From: Betaproteobacteria bacterium
GTDB lineage: Bacteria; Pseudomonadota; Gammaproteobacteria; Burkholderiales; Ga0077523
Length of the DNA: 40,052 nt
Direction: 5' to 3'
NCBI GenBank assembly: GCA_025350245.1
Contig: JANXYG010000077.1
Coordinates: 1-40,052, forward strand
Made by a program: the position numbers and the translations under genes. The notes under the pieces are model-generated. The model saw nothing but the letters and a program-made list of their open reading frames with translations. It had not been told where the DNA came from and ran no database searches. Below are positions 24,975 to 33,100 of the stretch, one piece after another. The first letter of the stretch is position 1, and every line of letters begins with the position of its first letter.

Positions 24975-25664
24975 TCAGGAGGAGCGCGGGACGAGAGGGT
25001 TCCGCCTGCGCCGCAGATGGCGCCCCTGCAGTGCTCCAAACGCGCACAACCCGGCAACCACGGTGAACGCCAGAGTCGATGGTTCCGGTACGGCGGTCAC
25101 CCCGAACGACGCGCTCGCGGATGCAGAAGCCAGGTCGCCCGGCAACGCATCCACGCCGCTGGTGACGATGATGTCGATCGAGCCGATGGTGCCGGCCGCG
25201 ATGTCGAGGTAGGCCTGGTGGAGCCCGCCACTGGTCCAGGAACGATCCAGCAGGGGACCGCCGTTACCGATGACGATCAGACGGATCGCGTTGCCGGTGC
25301 CGGCGGTCGCCGCGTCCAGCGCGATCAGGATCGGCTTGCCGTCGGCGATGAAGCTGCCGAAGAACTCGGCACTGCCCAGTCCCGATGAGCCGTCGGGACC
25401 GCCGACCGCATCGGCGCCGGCCGAGAGGAACGCATGATCGGCGATGGCGAAGGCGGAAGCGGCACCGCCCAGATCACCAACCGCCTCGGACGAGGTCAGC
25501 CACGGCAACGTGTTGGAGTGGCTGTCGTCGAAATCCGAATCGGTGGCGGCCCCGACGGCGGCGAAGGTGACAGTGGAATAGACGATGTCGTCGAAGACGA
25601 GCGGTGCGGCACGTGCGCTGCCGGCACAAAGTGCCAGGGTGCAGGCGAAGATGATCGATTTCAT
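24975..25664 (-). CDS. PEP-CTERM sorting domain-containing secreted protein
   Basis: This 229-residue exported protein starts at ATG 25664, with GGAAGG just upstream and a signal peptide (MKSIIFACTLALCAGSARA). The mature part is Ala/Gly/Ser/Asp-rich and predicted beta-rich (SIDIIVTSGVDALPGDLASA). The tail is a sorting signal, VPEPSTL then a hydrophobic helix (AFTVVAGLCAFGALQG) and RHLRRRR, cut by an exosortase that is not in the window. It differs from the other PEP-CTERM protein apart from the tail. It is transcribed away from the DUF4331 gene, separated by a strong hairpin, and ends in a good terminator, so it is probably a single-gene unit. Confidence 0.92.
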   Translation of the reverse strand: MKSIIFACTLALCAGSARAAPLVFDDIVYSTVTFAAVGAATDSDFDDSHSNTLPWLTSSEAVGDLGGAASAFAIADHAFLSAGADAVGGPDGSSGLGSAEFFGSFIADGKPILIALDAATAGTGNAIRLIVIGNGGPLLDRSWTSGGLHQAYLDIAAGTIGSIDIIVTSGVDALPGDLASASASASFGVTAVPEPSTLAFTVVAGLCAFGALQGRHLRRRRNPLVPRSS

Positions 25665-25698
25665 GGCATGGAACCTTCCGATGGTGAACGGAGGAGCA

Positions 25699-25731
25699 GT
25701 GAGAGCGGATCGACCATCGATCCGCTCTCAC
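25699..25731 (-). terminator. Strong 15-bp hairpin between the DUF4331 and PEP-CTERM genes
   Basis: GTGAGAGCGGATCGA pairs perfectly with TCGATCCGCTCTCAC around a 3-nt loop. There is no T-run on either side. It may end the DUF4331 transcript or fold the leader of the PEP-CTERM mRNA, whose start is 35 nt away. A factor-dependent terminator or a protein-binding dyad are alternatives. Confidence 0.55.
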
Positions 25732-25789
25732 CCGCGGCCCCTCGCCGAAACCGGGAGGGGACAATCAGGAACTTAAGGTGCCGACCCGA

Positions 25790-27280
25790 TCAGTTGCAGG
25801 GCTGCGCCCCGGTTTCGCCGCAGTCGATGTGGCGGCGGTTACGGCCATCGTGCGGCGTCGGCAGATACGGGAACACCGTGTAGATGCCCTTGTTGGTGAC
25901 GTTCGTACCCTGGGCCCCGGCATTGAAGTTGACGCCGTCACCGATGGCCAGACCGCCCACCTTGGAGCCTACCAGCGCCCCGGCCACCACGCGCAACGCG
26001 ACATCGACCACGTCATCGTTCGGCCGCCGTCCGTTGGGCCAGCCGGCGTTGTCACCCGCCAGAACCGTGAGCCGCTGCTGGTTCGTCGGCAGGGTCGGTG
26101 CGACGCCGACGTTGAGCCGCAGCAGTTCCGAGCAGGTGCTGGCAGCGTCGCAGCCGCCGGTCTGGGCTTGCGCCGGATACTTGAGCAGCACGTTGACCAG
26201 ATCCTTGCGATCCGTCGTCGGGACCTCGAGATCGGTGCCGGTGAACCCGTAGACGATGTTCAGCACGGTGCCCAGACGCGAGTTGAGATAGAAATCCAGG
26301 AACTGGCCTTCGGTGCTCGGCCGGGTCGCATTCCAGAAATCCTTGTGCGACGTGCCGATGATCAGCTCGTTGACCAGGGGGTTGGCCATCCGCGATACCT
26401 GCACCCACGGACCCACGTTCTGCGCCGCACCGGTCGCTCCCAGTACCTTGAACTTGGAACGGGAAGTCGTCGCATACAGTCCGATCACCGCGTTCGGGTT
26501 GTTGGTGATGGACGAGATCGGCACTTCGATGGCGATGGTGTTGACGTTGAACCCGGACAGGTGATCGACACCGAATGCGTTGGCACCGTTGTTGGCATCC
26601 TCGGCCGGGGTCAGAACCGGCGGCGTGCGGCGCAGATTGACGGTGTCGAAGGTGCCGCCGAGGTCGATGTAGAAGGTCTCGTCGCGCTGGCCGGCGAACA
26701 CCTTGCCGCCACCGTTGAGGCTGTAGATGCCCTGGGCCGCGAGTCCCTCGTAGTCGGGCATGGTGCGCGGCCCCACGTTCGACGGCACTGCGAAGACGTC
26801 TTTCGCCAGCACCGTGCGCTGATTACCTCGGACTTCGGTGACGGTGTAGCTCTGACGCACGATGAGGCCGTCGGAACCGGCGCCATCGAGCGCGGTGATC
26901 GGCGGCACCGCGGCGTAGGCGACCGGCAGCTTGAGCGTGCTCAGACCGCCGCGGATCTGGGTCTTGAACTTGACCTCGTAGACCAGGTCGTCGGCCTTGC
27001 CGTCGCCATTGGTGTCGAGGCGCAGCGCATACAGCACGTCGTCACCGAAGCTGTAGTAATTGGGTCCGGCGCTCGGCTCCTGCCCCGGCACCACGTTCAG
27101 GATCATCACGACGTTGTTCGGGTTGGTCCAGCTGCGGAAGAAGTAGACGTCGGTGAGGTCGGCAGTGGGATCGTTCGCGATCAGCGGTGCCTCGCGATGG
27201 CTGGCGGCGTTGGCGCCGGTTTGCCATCCCAGCGCCAGCGCGACGGCGGCGCCGAGGGCGATTCGTGTGAATTTTTTCAT
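25790..27280 (-). CDS. Secreted DUF4331 family protein
   Basis: This 496-residue exported protein starts at ATG 27280, after AAGAGA and GGAG-like bases, with a signal peptide (MKKFTRIALGAAVALALGWQ, cleavage near ANA). The family-defining start of the mature chain is SHREAPLIANDPTADLTDVY, then FFRSWTNPNNVVMILNVVPG. Residues 89-97 hold a DxNxDGxxD calcium-type loop (DTNGDGKADD). Other family stretches include FYIDLGGTFDTVNLRR and VSRMANPLVNELIIG. The family's biochemical role is not established. It heads a DUF4331 - TPR - HupE set that I recall recurring together in proteobacteria. About 240 nt separates it from the TPR gene, so it may have its own promoter. Confidence 0.92.
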   Translation of the reverse strand: MKKFTRIALGAAVALALGWQTGANAASHREAPLIANDPTADLTDVYFFRSWTNPNNVVMILNVVPGQEPSAGPNYYSFGDDVLYALRLDTNGDGKADDLVYEVKFKTQIRGGLSTLKLPVAYAAVPPITALDGAGSDGLIVRQSYTVTEVRGNQRTVLAKDVFAVPSNVGPRTMPDYEGLAAQGIYSLNGGGKVFAGQRDETFYIDLGGTFDTVNLRRTPPVLTPAEDANNGANAFGVDHLSGFNVNTIAIEVPISSITNNPNAVIGLYATTSRSKFKVLGATGAAQNVGPWVQVSRMANPLVNELIIGTSHKDFWNATRPSTEGQFLDFYLNSRLGTVLNIVYGFTGTDLEVPTTDRKDLVNVLLKYPAQAQTGGCDAASTCSELLRLNVGVAPTLPTNQQRLTVLAGDNAGWPNGRRPNDDVVDVALRVVAGALVGSKVGGLAIGDGVNFNAGAQGTNVTNKGIYTVFPYLPTPHDGRNRRHIDCGETGAQPCN

Positions 27281-27519
27281 TCTCTTAGTCTCCACGGGTA
27301 CTACATGCGCAAGAGGGACGTCGGGTGCGTGACAGTCGCCGAGTCGTACCAGCCCGGCGGCGATTGAAGCGACCAACACGTGACCCGACGTTAGGGCGTC
27401 GCTTTCCGCCACGCCGACAGTGTTTCAATCCCGAGATCGTAGGATGAGCCACCACCCTAAAGTAGGAATTGTCTGACGTATCGGCCATCGAAAAGCTAAC
27501 CGGAGATACGGATTAAAAT
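27281..27519 (-). promoter_or_regulatory. Presumed promoter region of the DUF4331 gene, with a short dyad
   Basis: This 239-nt gap has no coding frame. It holds the dyad CCTA-AAG-TAGG at 27456-27466, about 175 bases before the DUF4331 start, and an AT-rich patch (GATTAAAATTTATTT) next to the TPR gene stop. The dyad is a candidate operator. No promoter elements could be fixed. Confidence 0.4.
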
Positions 27520-28701
27520 TTATTTCGGATGCGCTTTCCGCAGAATTCCGTCGATCCTCGCATCCTGGAGTCCGGTACGGCGTACCCAATCCGTCATTTC
27601 TTGCACCACGGCACCATCACCGGCCGCGATAGCCGCTTGCAGCAGCACCAGCACATCGGCCGGTTCCTTCTGCACCGCCCAGTTGTCGCGCGCGAGCGCC
27701 AGCGCACCCCGCGCATCGCCGAGCAACTCCAGCGTGAACCGCGCCTCCTCGCGCAGATGCACGCGGTCGCCGCGCAGCTTGCTGGCGGCGAATCGCGACC
27801 GCAATTGCTCCAGCGTATCGGTGGCATCCGCGGACCGCGTTGTGGCGGCGGCTATCCCCGCGCGGAGCAGCAATGTGTCGGCGCGGGTGCGGTTGCGCAA
27901 CAGCACCGTCACCTCGGCAGCGCGCCCCTGATCGAGCAGGAAATCTGCGTATGCGGCCAGCAGATAGACGTCATCGGGTTCGAACCGAAGCGCATCGCGA
28001 AAATGCCGTTCGGCCGCGGTTGCCAACCCGGCGCGTTCCGCCATCTCGGCCATCCCGGTGAGAACCCACACGCGCGTCTGCGGATCGGCTTTCGGGGTGA
28101 TGTCCAGCACGCCCGACAGATGCCGGTAGCTTTCCGGCAACCGTCCTGTCATGGCACCGACACCATCGGCGCAGGCCGCCCACAGCAGCTCGCTCGCCGC
28201 GATCTCCAGCACGGCGCAGGCCTTGGCGGCGGCGCCGAATTCGCCCTGCACCGCCAGGATGGTAGCGCGCATCAGATGCGCCTGCGCGTCGAGCGGCGTG
28301 GCGGCGAGGACCACGCCCAGGTCGCGCAGCGCCGCCGGAAAGTCGTGCTGACGCTGGCGCAGCGTGGCGCGCAGCATCAGCACCTCGGTCGGTGGCCGTT
28401 CCAGCTTCCACCAGGGAGCGAGCGCGGCCTGTGCATAGCCGGCATAACGCGGATCGCCGGCGGCGCGTCCGATCGCGACATACTCGCGGGCCAGCGTGGT
28501 CGCGCGGGACAGGTCGCCGGGTGCCTGCGCCAGCCGCGCCCGCAGTGAACCGAGACGGCGCGCGGTCGGATCGTTCGCCGCCAGCGGCAGCCGTTCGAGT
28601 ACCACGTCGTCGCTCGCGGGAACGACCGGCGCGGCCGGCGCCATCGGCGAAGCGGCGAGCGCGGCGATGACGAGCGGCAGTGCGAATCGGCGACAGGACA
28701 T
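27520..28701 (-). CDS. Exported tetratricopeptide-repeat protein of the DUF4331-HupE module
   Basis: This 393-residue protein has a signal peptide (RRFALPLVIAALAASPMAPA, cleavage near APA) and a helical solenoid of degenerate TPR units, for example AAERHFRDALRFEPDDVYLL and DAQAHLMRATILAVQGEFGA. TPR proteins act as protein-binding scaffolds; here it would work in the periplasm. Neighbouring genes are the secreted DUF4331 protein and a HupE-type membrane protein. The gap to the HupE gene upstream is 165 nt and holds a dispersed repeat. The start at 28701 is chosen for the signal peptide; the ribosome binding site is weak (GTGAGG). Confidence 0.85.
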   Translation of the reverse strand: MSCRRFALPLVIAALAASPMAPAAPVVPASDDVVLERLPLAANDPTARRLGSLRARLAQAPGDLSRATTLAREYVAIGRAAGDPRYAGYAQAALAPWWKLERPPTEVLMLRATLRQRQHDFPAALRDLGVVLAATPLDAQAHLMRATILAVQGEFGAAAKACAVLEIAASELLWAACADGVGAMTGRLPESYRHLSGVLDITPKADPQTRVWVLTGMAEMAERAGLATAAERHFRDALRFEPDDVYLLAAYADFLLDQGRAAEVTVLLRNRTRADTLLLRAGIAAATTRSADATDTLEQLRSRFAASKLRGDRVHLREEARFTLELLGDARGALALARDNWAVQKEPADVLVLLQAAIAAGDGAVVQEMTDWVRRTGLQDARIDGILRKAHPK

Positions 28702-28784
28702 GTTCAGTGCCCGGCCTCACTCCGCAAAGGCGCTGGCCCCCTGGGGGTGGTGAACGAAGGGCGCCTCTGGAGCGAAGGGGCCCC

Positions 28785-28857
28785 GCCCACAGGGTCCCCC
28801 GAGGACGGGGCGCCCCCTGGAGGGGGAAGGCGCAGCGCAGCGAAGCCTGGGGGTGGG
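28785..28857. repeat. Dispersed hairpin repeat, copy D
   Basis: This copy contains GCCCACAGGGTCCCCCGAGGA and GCGCCCCCTGGAGGGGGAAGG and ends in CCTGGGGGTGGG. A short extra copy of the CCTGGGGGTGG end lies at 28739-28750, so this site may be a decayed tandem pair. It fills the gap between the HupE and TPR genes. Confidence 0.82.
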
Positions 28858-28866
28858 AGTTTCATG

Positions 28867-29994
28867 TCACGAAATCAACTTCATGTCGAACGCACGCTCG
28901 GCCAACCAGGCCAGGGCCAGCGCGGCAACCGCGACCGAGCCGGCGACCAACACCAGACGGCGATAGACCCATGCGTCGCGCAGCCACCAGGCAAGCGGCA
29001 GGAACACCGCGACAATCGCCAGTTGTCCGAGCTCGACGCCCACATTGAAACCAACCAGCGACAACAGCAAAGCGCCGCGCGGCAAGCCGAGATCGCCCAG
29101 CACCGACGCGAAGCCGAACCCGTGGATGAGCCCGAACGCAAACGCCATCGCCCAGCGCCGCTCGCCGATCACCGGATAGACGTTGTTGAGCGCCGCCAGC
29201 ACCACCGACGCGGCGATGGCCGACTCGACCCAGCGCGACGGCAGCGCCACCACGCCGAGCGTGGCGAGCGTCAGGGTGATCGAGTGCGCGAGCGTGAACG
29301 CGGTCACGACGCGCGCCACCTCCCACAGCGCGGCCGGGAAACGCTCGCGTCCCGCCCATGCGCCATCGCGCCGTAACAGCACCGCGGGGAGCAGCAGCGA
29401 CAGCAGGAACAGGATGTGGTCGAAGCCGATCCAGATGTGCCACACCCCGTTGCGCGCATAGTCGCGGAACTGCCGCCAGGAACCGCCGCCACCGGTATCG
29501 AAGTGCAGGCGCGGCGCGTCGGCCGCGAACACGCCGCTTTCGGTGGCGGCGCCGAGCGTGATGTTGAGCAGCCCCTTGTGCTGGGCGTCGAGGTCGAAGA
29601 ACAGCCGATAGTCGGCGTCGAGGCCGGCGGGTACGTGCGGACAGACGGCGGAGAATCGCAATACCGCGTAGCCGCCGTCGCTGTGCTGATCCACCAGATG
29701 CTCGCCGGCGACCAGGGGACAGTCGTCGCCATCGGCGAGCAGCTTCAGCCGCGCGAAAGCGTAGGCGGCGATCTCGGCGTGACGCGCACGCAGTTCACCC
29801 CAGGTGATGGCGCTGTCCTGGTCGGCATCGAGACCGAGCGCGAAATCGAGATCGCGCAGCGCGATGTCCCACTGGCCGACCACGGTGGCACCATCCAGCC
29901 GCAAGGTGAGGTAGCTGTCGCTCGGCTTGTGCGCCCAGGCGACCTGCGACCACCAGCACAGCAAGACGATGACAAAGGGCAGACAGCGACGCAC
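28867..29994 (-). CDS. HupE/UreJ-family membrane protein with a periplasmic EF-hand-bearing N-terminal domain
   Basis: This protein is 375 residues from a GTG at 29994, chosen because AGGAGGT lies just upstream and it gives a good signal peptide (MRRCLPFVIVLLCWWSQVAW, then AHK). A periplasmic domain of about 170 residues comes first and holds a 12-residue loop matching a canonical EF-hand (DADQDSAITWGE, residues 56-67). About six to seven membrane helices follow, with the HupE motifs GFDHILFLLSLLLP, TLAHSITLTLATLG, GLIHGFGFASVLGD and FNVGVELGQLAIV. HupE proteins are secondary nickel/cobalt permeases. This long-N-terminus type has no proven substrate, so metal transport is a family inference. 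A longer frame to 30138 lacks support. Confidence 0.9.
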   Translation of the reverse strand: MRRCLPFVIVLLCWWSQVAWAHKPSDSYLTLRLDGATVVGQWDIALRDLDFALGLDADQDSAITWGELRARHAEIAAYAFARLKLLADGDDCPLVAGEHLVDQHSDGGYAVLRFSAVCPHVPAGLDADYRLFFDLDAQHKGLLNITLGAATESGVFAADAPRLHFDTGGGGSWRQFRDYARNGVWHIWIGFDHILFLLSLLLPAVLLRRDGAWAGRERFPAALWEVARVVTAFTLAHSITLTLATLGVVALPSRWVESAIAASVVLAALNNVYPVIGERRWAMAFAFGLIHGFGFASVLGDLGLPRGALLLSLVGFNVGVELGQLAIVAVFLPLAWWLRDAWVYRRLVLVAGSVAVAALALAWLAERAFDMKLIS

Positions 29995-29997
29995 ACG

Positions 29998-30004
29998 ACC
30001 TCCT
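29998..30004 (-). promoter_or_regulatory. Strong ribosome binding site that decides the HupE start
   Basis: AGGAGGT on the minus strand lies three bases before GTG 29994. It is the best Shine-Dalgarno match noticed in the window and argues for this start over the longer open frames. Confidence 0.7.
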
Positions 30005-30112
30005 GTTCCGGACCGATGCTGGTACGCGGCACTGCCGGGATCGGATGTCGGAATCTGCATTCGGGATCGCGGACACGGTACTCGTATGAAGTTCCGCCGG
30101 GACGGCGGCGCT

Positions 30113-33100
30113 TTACACCGCGGGCACGGCCGCCGCAACCTCGGGACCGGGCGAAAGCAGGTCGAGCGTGGTCCCGCTCACGACGTGCACGCTGTCGGTC
30201 GGCACCGTGGCGAGCACCAGCGCCGCCCCTGGCGCCAGCGCAATCGCGGCCCCCGAGGCCGCCATCGTCGGCGCCGGTCCCGCCGCCGAGCGCCGCAAGA
30301 CGAACACGTGTCGCTTGCCCGCGCGCACGAGGGTGAGCGTCACCGCCGGCCAGTGCGACGGCAGCCGCGGGTCGAAACTGACCGTGTCGCCTTGCACCCG
30401 CAGACCGCAGATCGACTCGATGGCGGCGCGGTACATCCACGCCGCGGACCCGGTGTACCAGCTCCAGCCGCCGCGGCCGACATAGGGTGGCTGCGAATAG
30501 ATGTCTCCCGCCATCACGTAGGGCTCCAACCCATAGGTCGGACCCAGCACCGGGTCGGCCGAGCGATGCGCCGGGCTCAGGCCGCGGAATACGCGAAACG
30601 CCTGGTCGGCATCACCGAGGCGCGCGTATGCCATCACCGCCCACACCCCGGCATGGGAGTACTGGCCGCCGTTCTCGCGCACGCCGGGCGGATAGGCCTG
30701 GATGTAGCCGGCGCTCGGCACCGCATGTTGCAGCGGCGGATCGAGCAGGCGCACCAGATTCGCCTCGGTGTCGATCAGATGCCCGGTCACCGCCGCCATG
30801 GCGAGGCGCTGGCGCTGGTCGATCGTGTCCGATGCCAGCACTGACCACGCCTGGGCGATCAGGTCGATGCGGCACTCTGGATTGCCGTCGGCGCCGAGCG
30901 CCTGGCCGTCGTCGAAGAACGCCCGGCGATACCAGCTGCCGTCCCAGCCGTGGGTTTGTAGCGCGTCGCGCCAGCTAAGGGCGGCCAGCTCCCACCGGGT
31001 TGCCCGCTCGGCCTCGCCGCGGGTCCGCGCGACCGGGGCGAAATCGGCCACCAGCCGGCACAGGAACCACGCGAGCCATACCGACTCGCCACGGCCCTCG
31101 TGTCCGACCCGGTTCATGCCGTCGTTCCAGTCGCCCGTTCCCATCAGCGGCAAGCCGTGAACGCCGACGGCGAGGCTGCGATCGAGCGCGCGGGCGCAAT
31201 GCTCGAACACGCTCGCGGATTCGGCCGAGGTCTGCGGCACGAAATACGCGTCTTCGGCGGCCGGCGGCACCGGCGGTCCATCGAGAAACGGCACCACCTC
31301 GTCCAGCAGCGTCGCGTCCTGCGTGACCTCGAGGTAGCGCGTGCACGCCTGCACCAGCCACAGCAGGTCGTCCGAGAACCGGGTCCGCACGCCCGCCCCG
31401 GTCGGCGCATGCCACCAGTGCTGGACATCGCCCGCCACAAACTGGCGGCCGGCACCGACCAATATCTGGTAGCGCAGCATCTGCGGTGCGGTGATCGCCA
31501 GCGCCATTGCATCCTGCAGCTGATCGCGAAATCCATAGGCACCGCCCGCCTGGTAGAACCCGGCGCGCGCCCACAGCCGGCAAGCCACCGTCTGGTACAG
31601 CAGCCAGCGGTTCACCAGCGCATCGAACAACGGGTCCGGGGTGCTCACCGTCACCGTGCCCAGGAGCTGGTCCCAGCTCTCGCGCACCTCGTCCAGGCGT
31701 TGTGCGGGCGGCTTCGCCAGTGCCTGACGCGCCAGGCCGCGCGCGGCGGCGGGGCTCTCGGCGTGACCGATCACGAACGCATACTCGACGGTGGCCCCGG
31801 GCGCAACGCGCAGCGCCAGACGGATCGCGGCGCACGGGTCGAGGCCGGCACCGCAGCGCTGCTCGAATCGATGCGGCAGCGCCAGCCGCCCCGCCGCATC
31901 GAACAGTTCGCTGCGATCACAGGTCCATTCGGCGGCCGTAGCGCCGGCGCCACCGACCCGCGGTGCAGCGAGGAAGGCGGTGGTGCCGCCGAAGCCCTCG
32001 GCGCTTTCGCGCTGTTCGCAGGTGAGCACGATCGCGCTGGCGCCGTCGGGCGCGTCGGCGCGCTCGAAACCGGTGCGCACCGTGCCGCGATCGCCGCGGC
32101 GCCCGCCGAGCATCCATTCGACTACCGCCACGAGGCGCAGGCGCTGCGCGCCGGCACTGCGATTGATGATCACCATGTGCACGTGCTTCACCGCCTGGAC
32201 CGTGTCTACGCACCAGGTCGCCTTGATCAGGCACGCGCCGACATTCTGTTCGAAGCTGGTGTAGCCCTGCCCGTGGCGGACGCCAAGGGCCTCGTCACCG
32301 GGGGCCGGCCCCGCGACGTTCCGGATCGATCCGGTCTCGGCATCCTCGATCAGGAACCACTCGGCTGCCGGATCGCTCACCGGATCGTTCGACCAGGCGG
32401 TGAGTTGATGCAGGCGGCTGTTCTCCGCCCAGGTGTAACCGGCGCCGCTGTCCGCGATCTGGCAGCCGAACGCCGGATTCGCCAGCACGTTGATCCACGG
32501 GCGTGGCGGCCGGTGACGGCCGTCGACCTCGAAGCGGAACTCGCCGCTCGCCGGCTGAAAACCGCCGCGCGGCGCCGCTGCCACCGCCGCCGCGGCAACC
32601 GACTGGCGCACCAGGGTGCGAGGTTCCGGGCGGGCGTCGGCCACGGCCGCCGCATGGGCATCCAGCAGGTCCTGCACATGCCGCTTCAGCGGCCGGCCGT
32701 CGCCGACGATGCGCACCACGGCGAGATTGCGCAGCGTCGAGCGTTCCTCAGGCGCCAGATCGCTCTCACGGATCACGTGCATGCCACCGGTGGCGGGCAC
32801 CGACGGCGACCGTGATTCGGCGGCGAAGCGCTCGTGCAACACGGCGAGTTCGCGCTGCAACGGCATCAGGTACGAGGTCGGTTCGGTGTTGACCACGACC
32901 AGATCGACCGGCACCCCGGACCACGACCACAACCGCAGCGCGTGCACCAGCGAGCCGACCAGGGCGAGCGCGTCGGGCTCGCCGGCGAACACGACGACCA
33001 GCGGATGGTCGCCGGAAATGCCGAAGCGCCACAGGGTGCGCCGATCGCACACGGCACCGCCTTCGCCGCCACCGCCGCCGCCCGGATTGCGCGCGATGGT

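Noticed and set aside
24631-25066. Plus-strand open frames in the gap ahead of gspG
   Set aside because: They run through a rho-independent terminator and into the end of the PEP-CTERM gene on the other strand, with no ribosome binding site or domain.
28862-29443. Alternative minus-strand frame inside the HupE gene
   Set aside because: It lacks membrane helices and family motifs; the frame at 28867-29994 has the HupE signatures.
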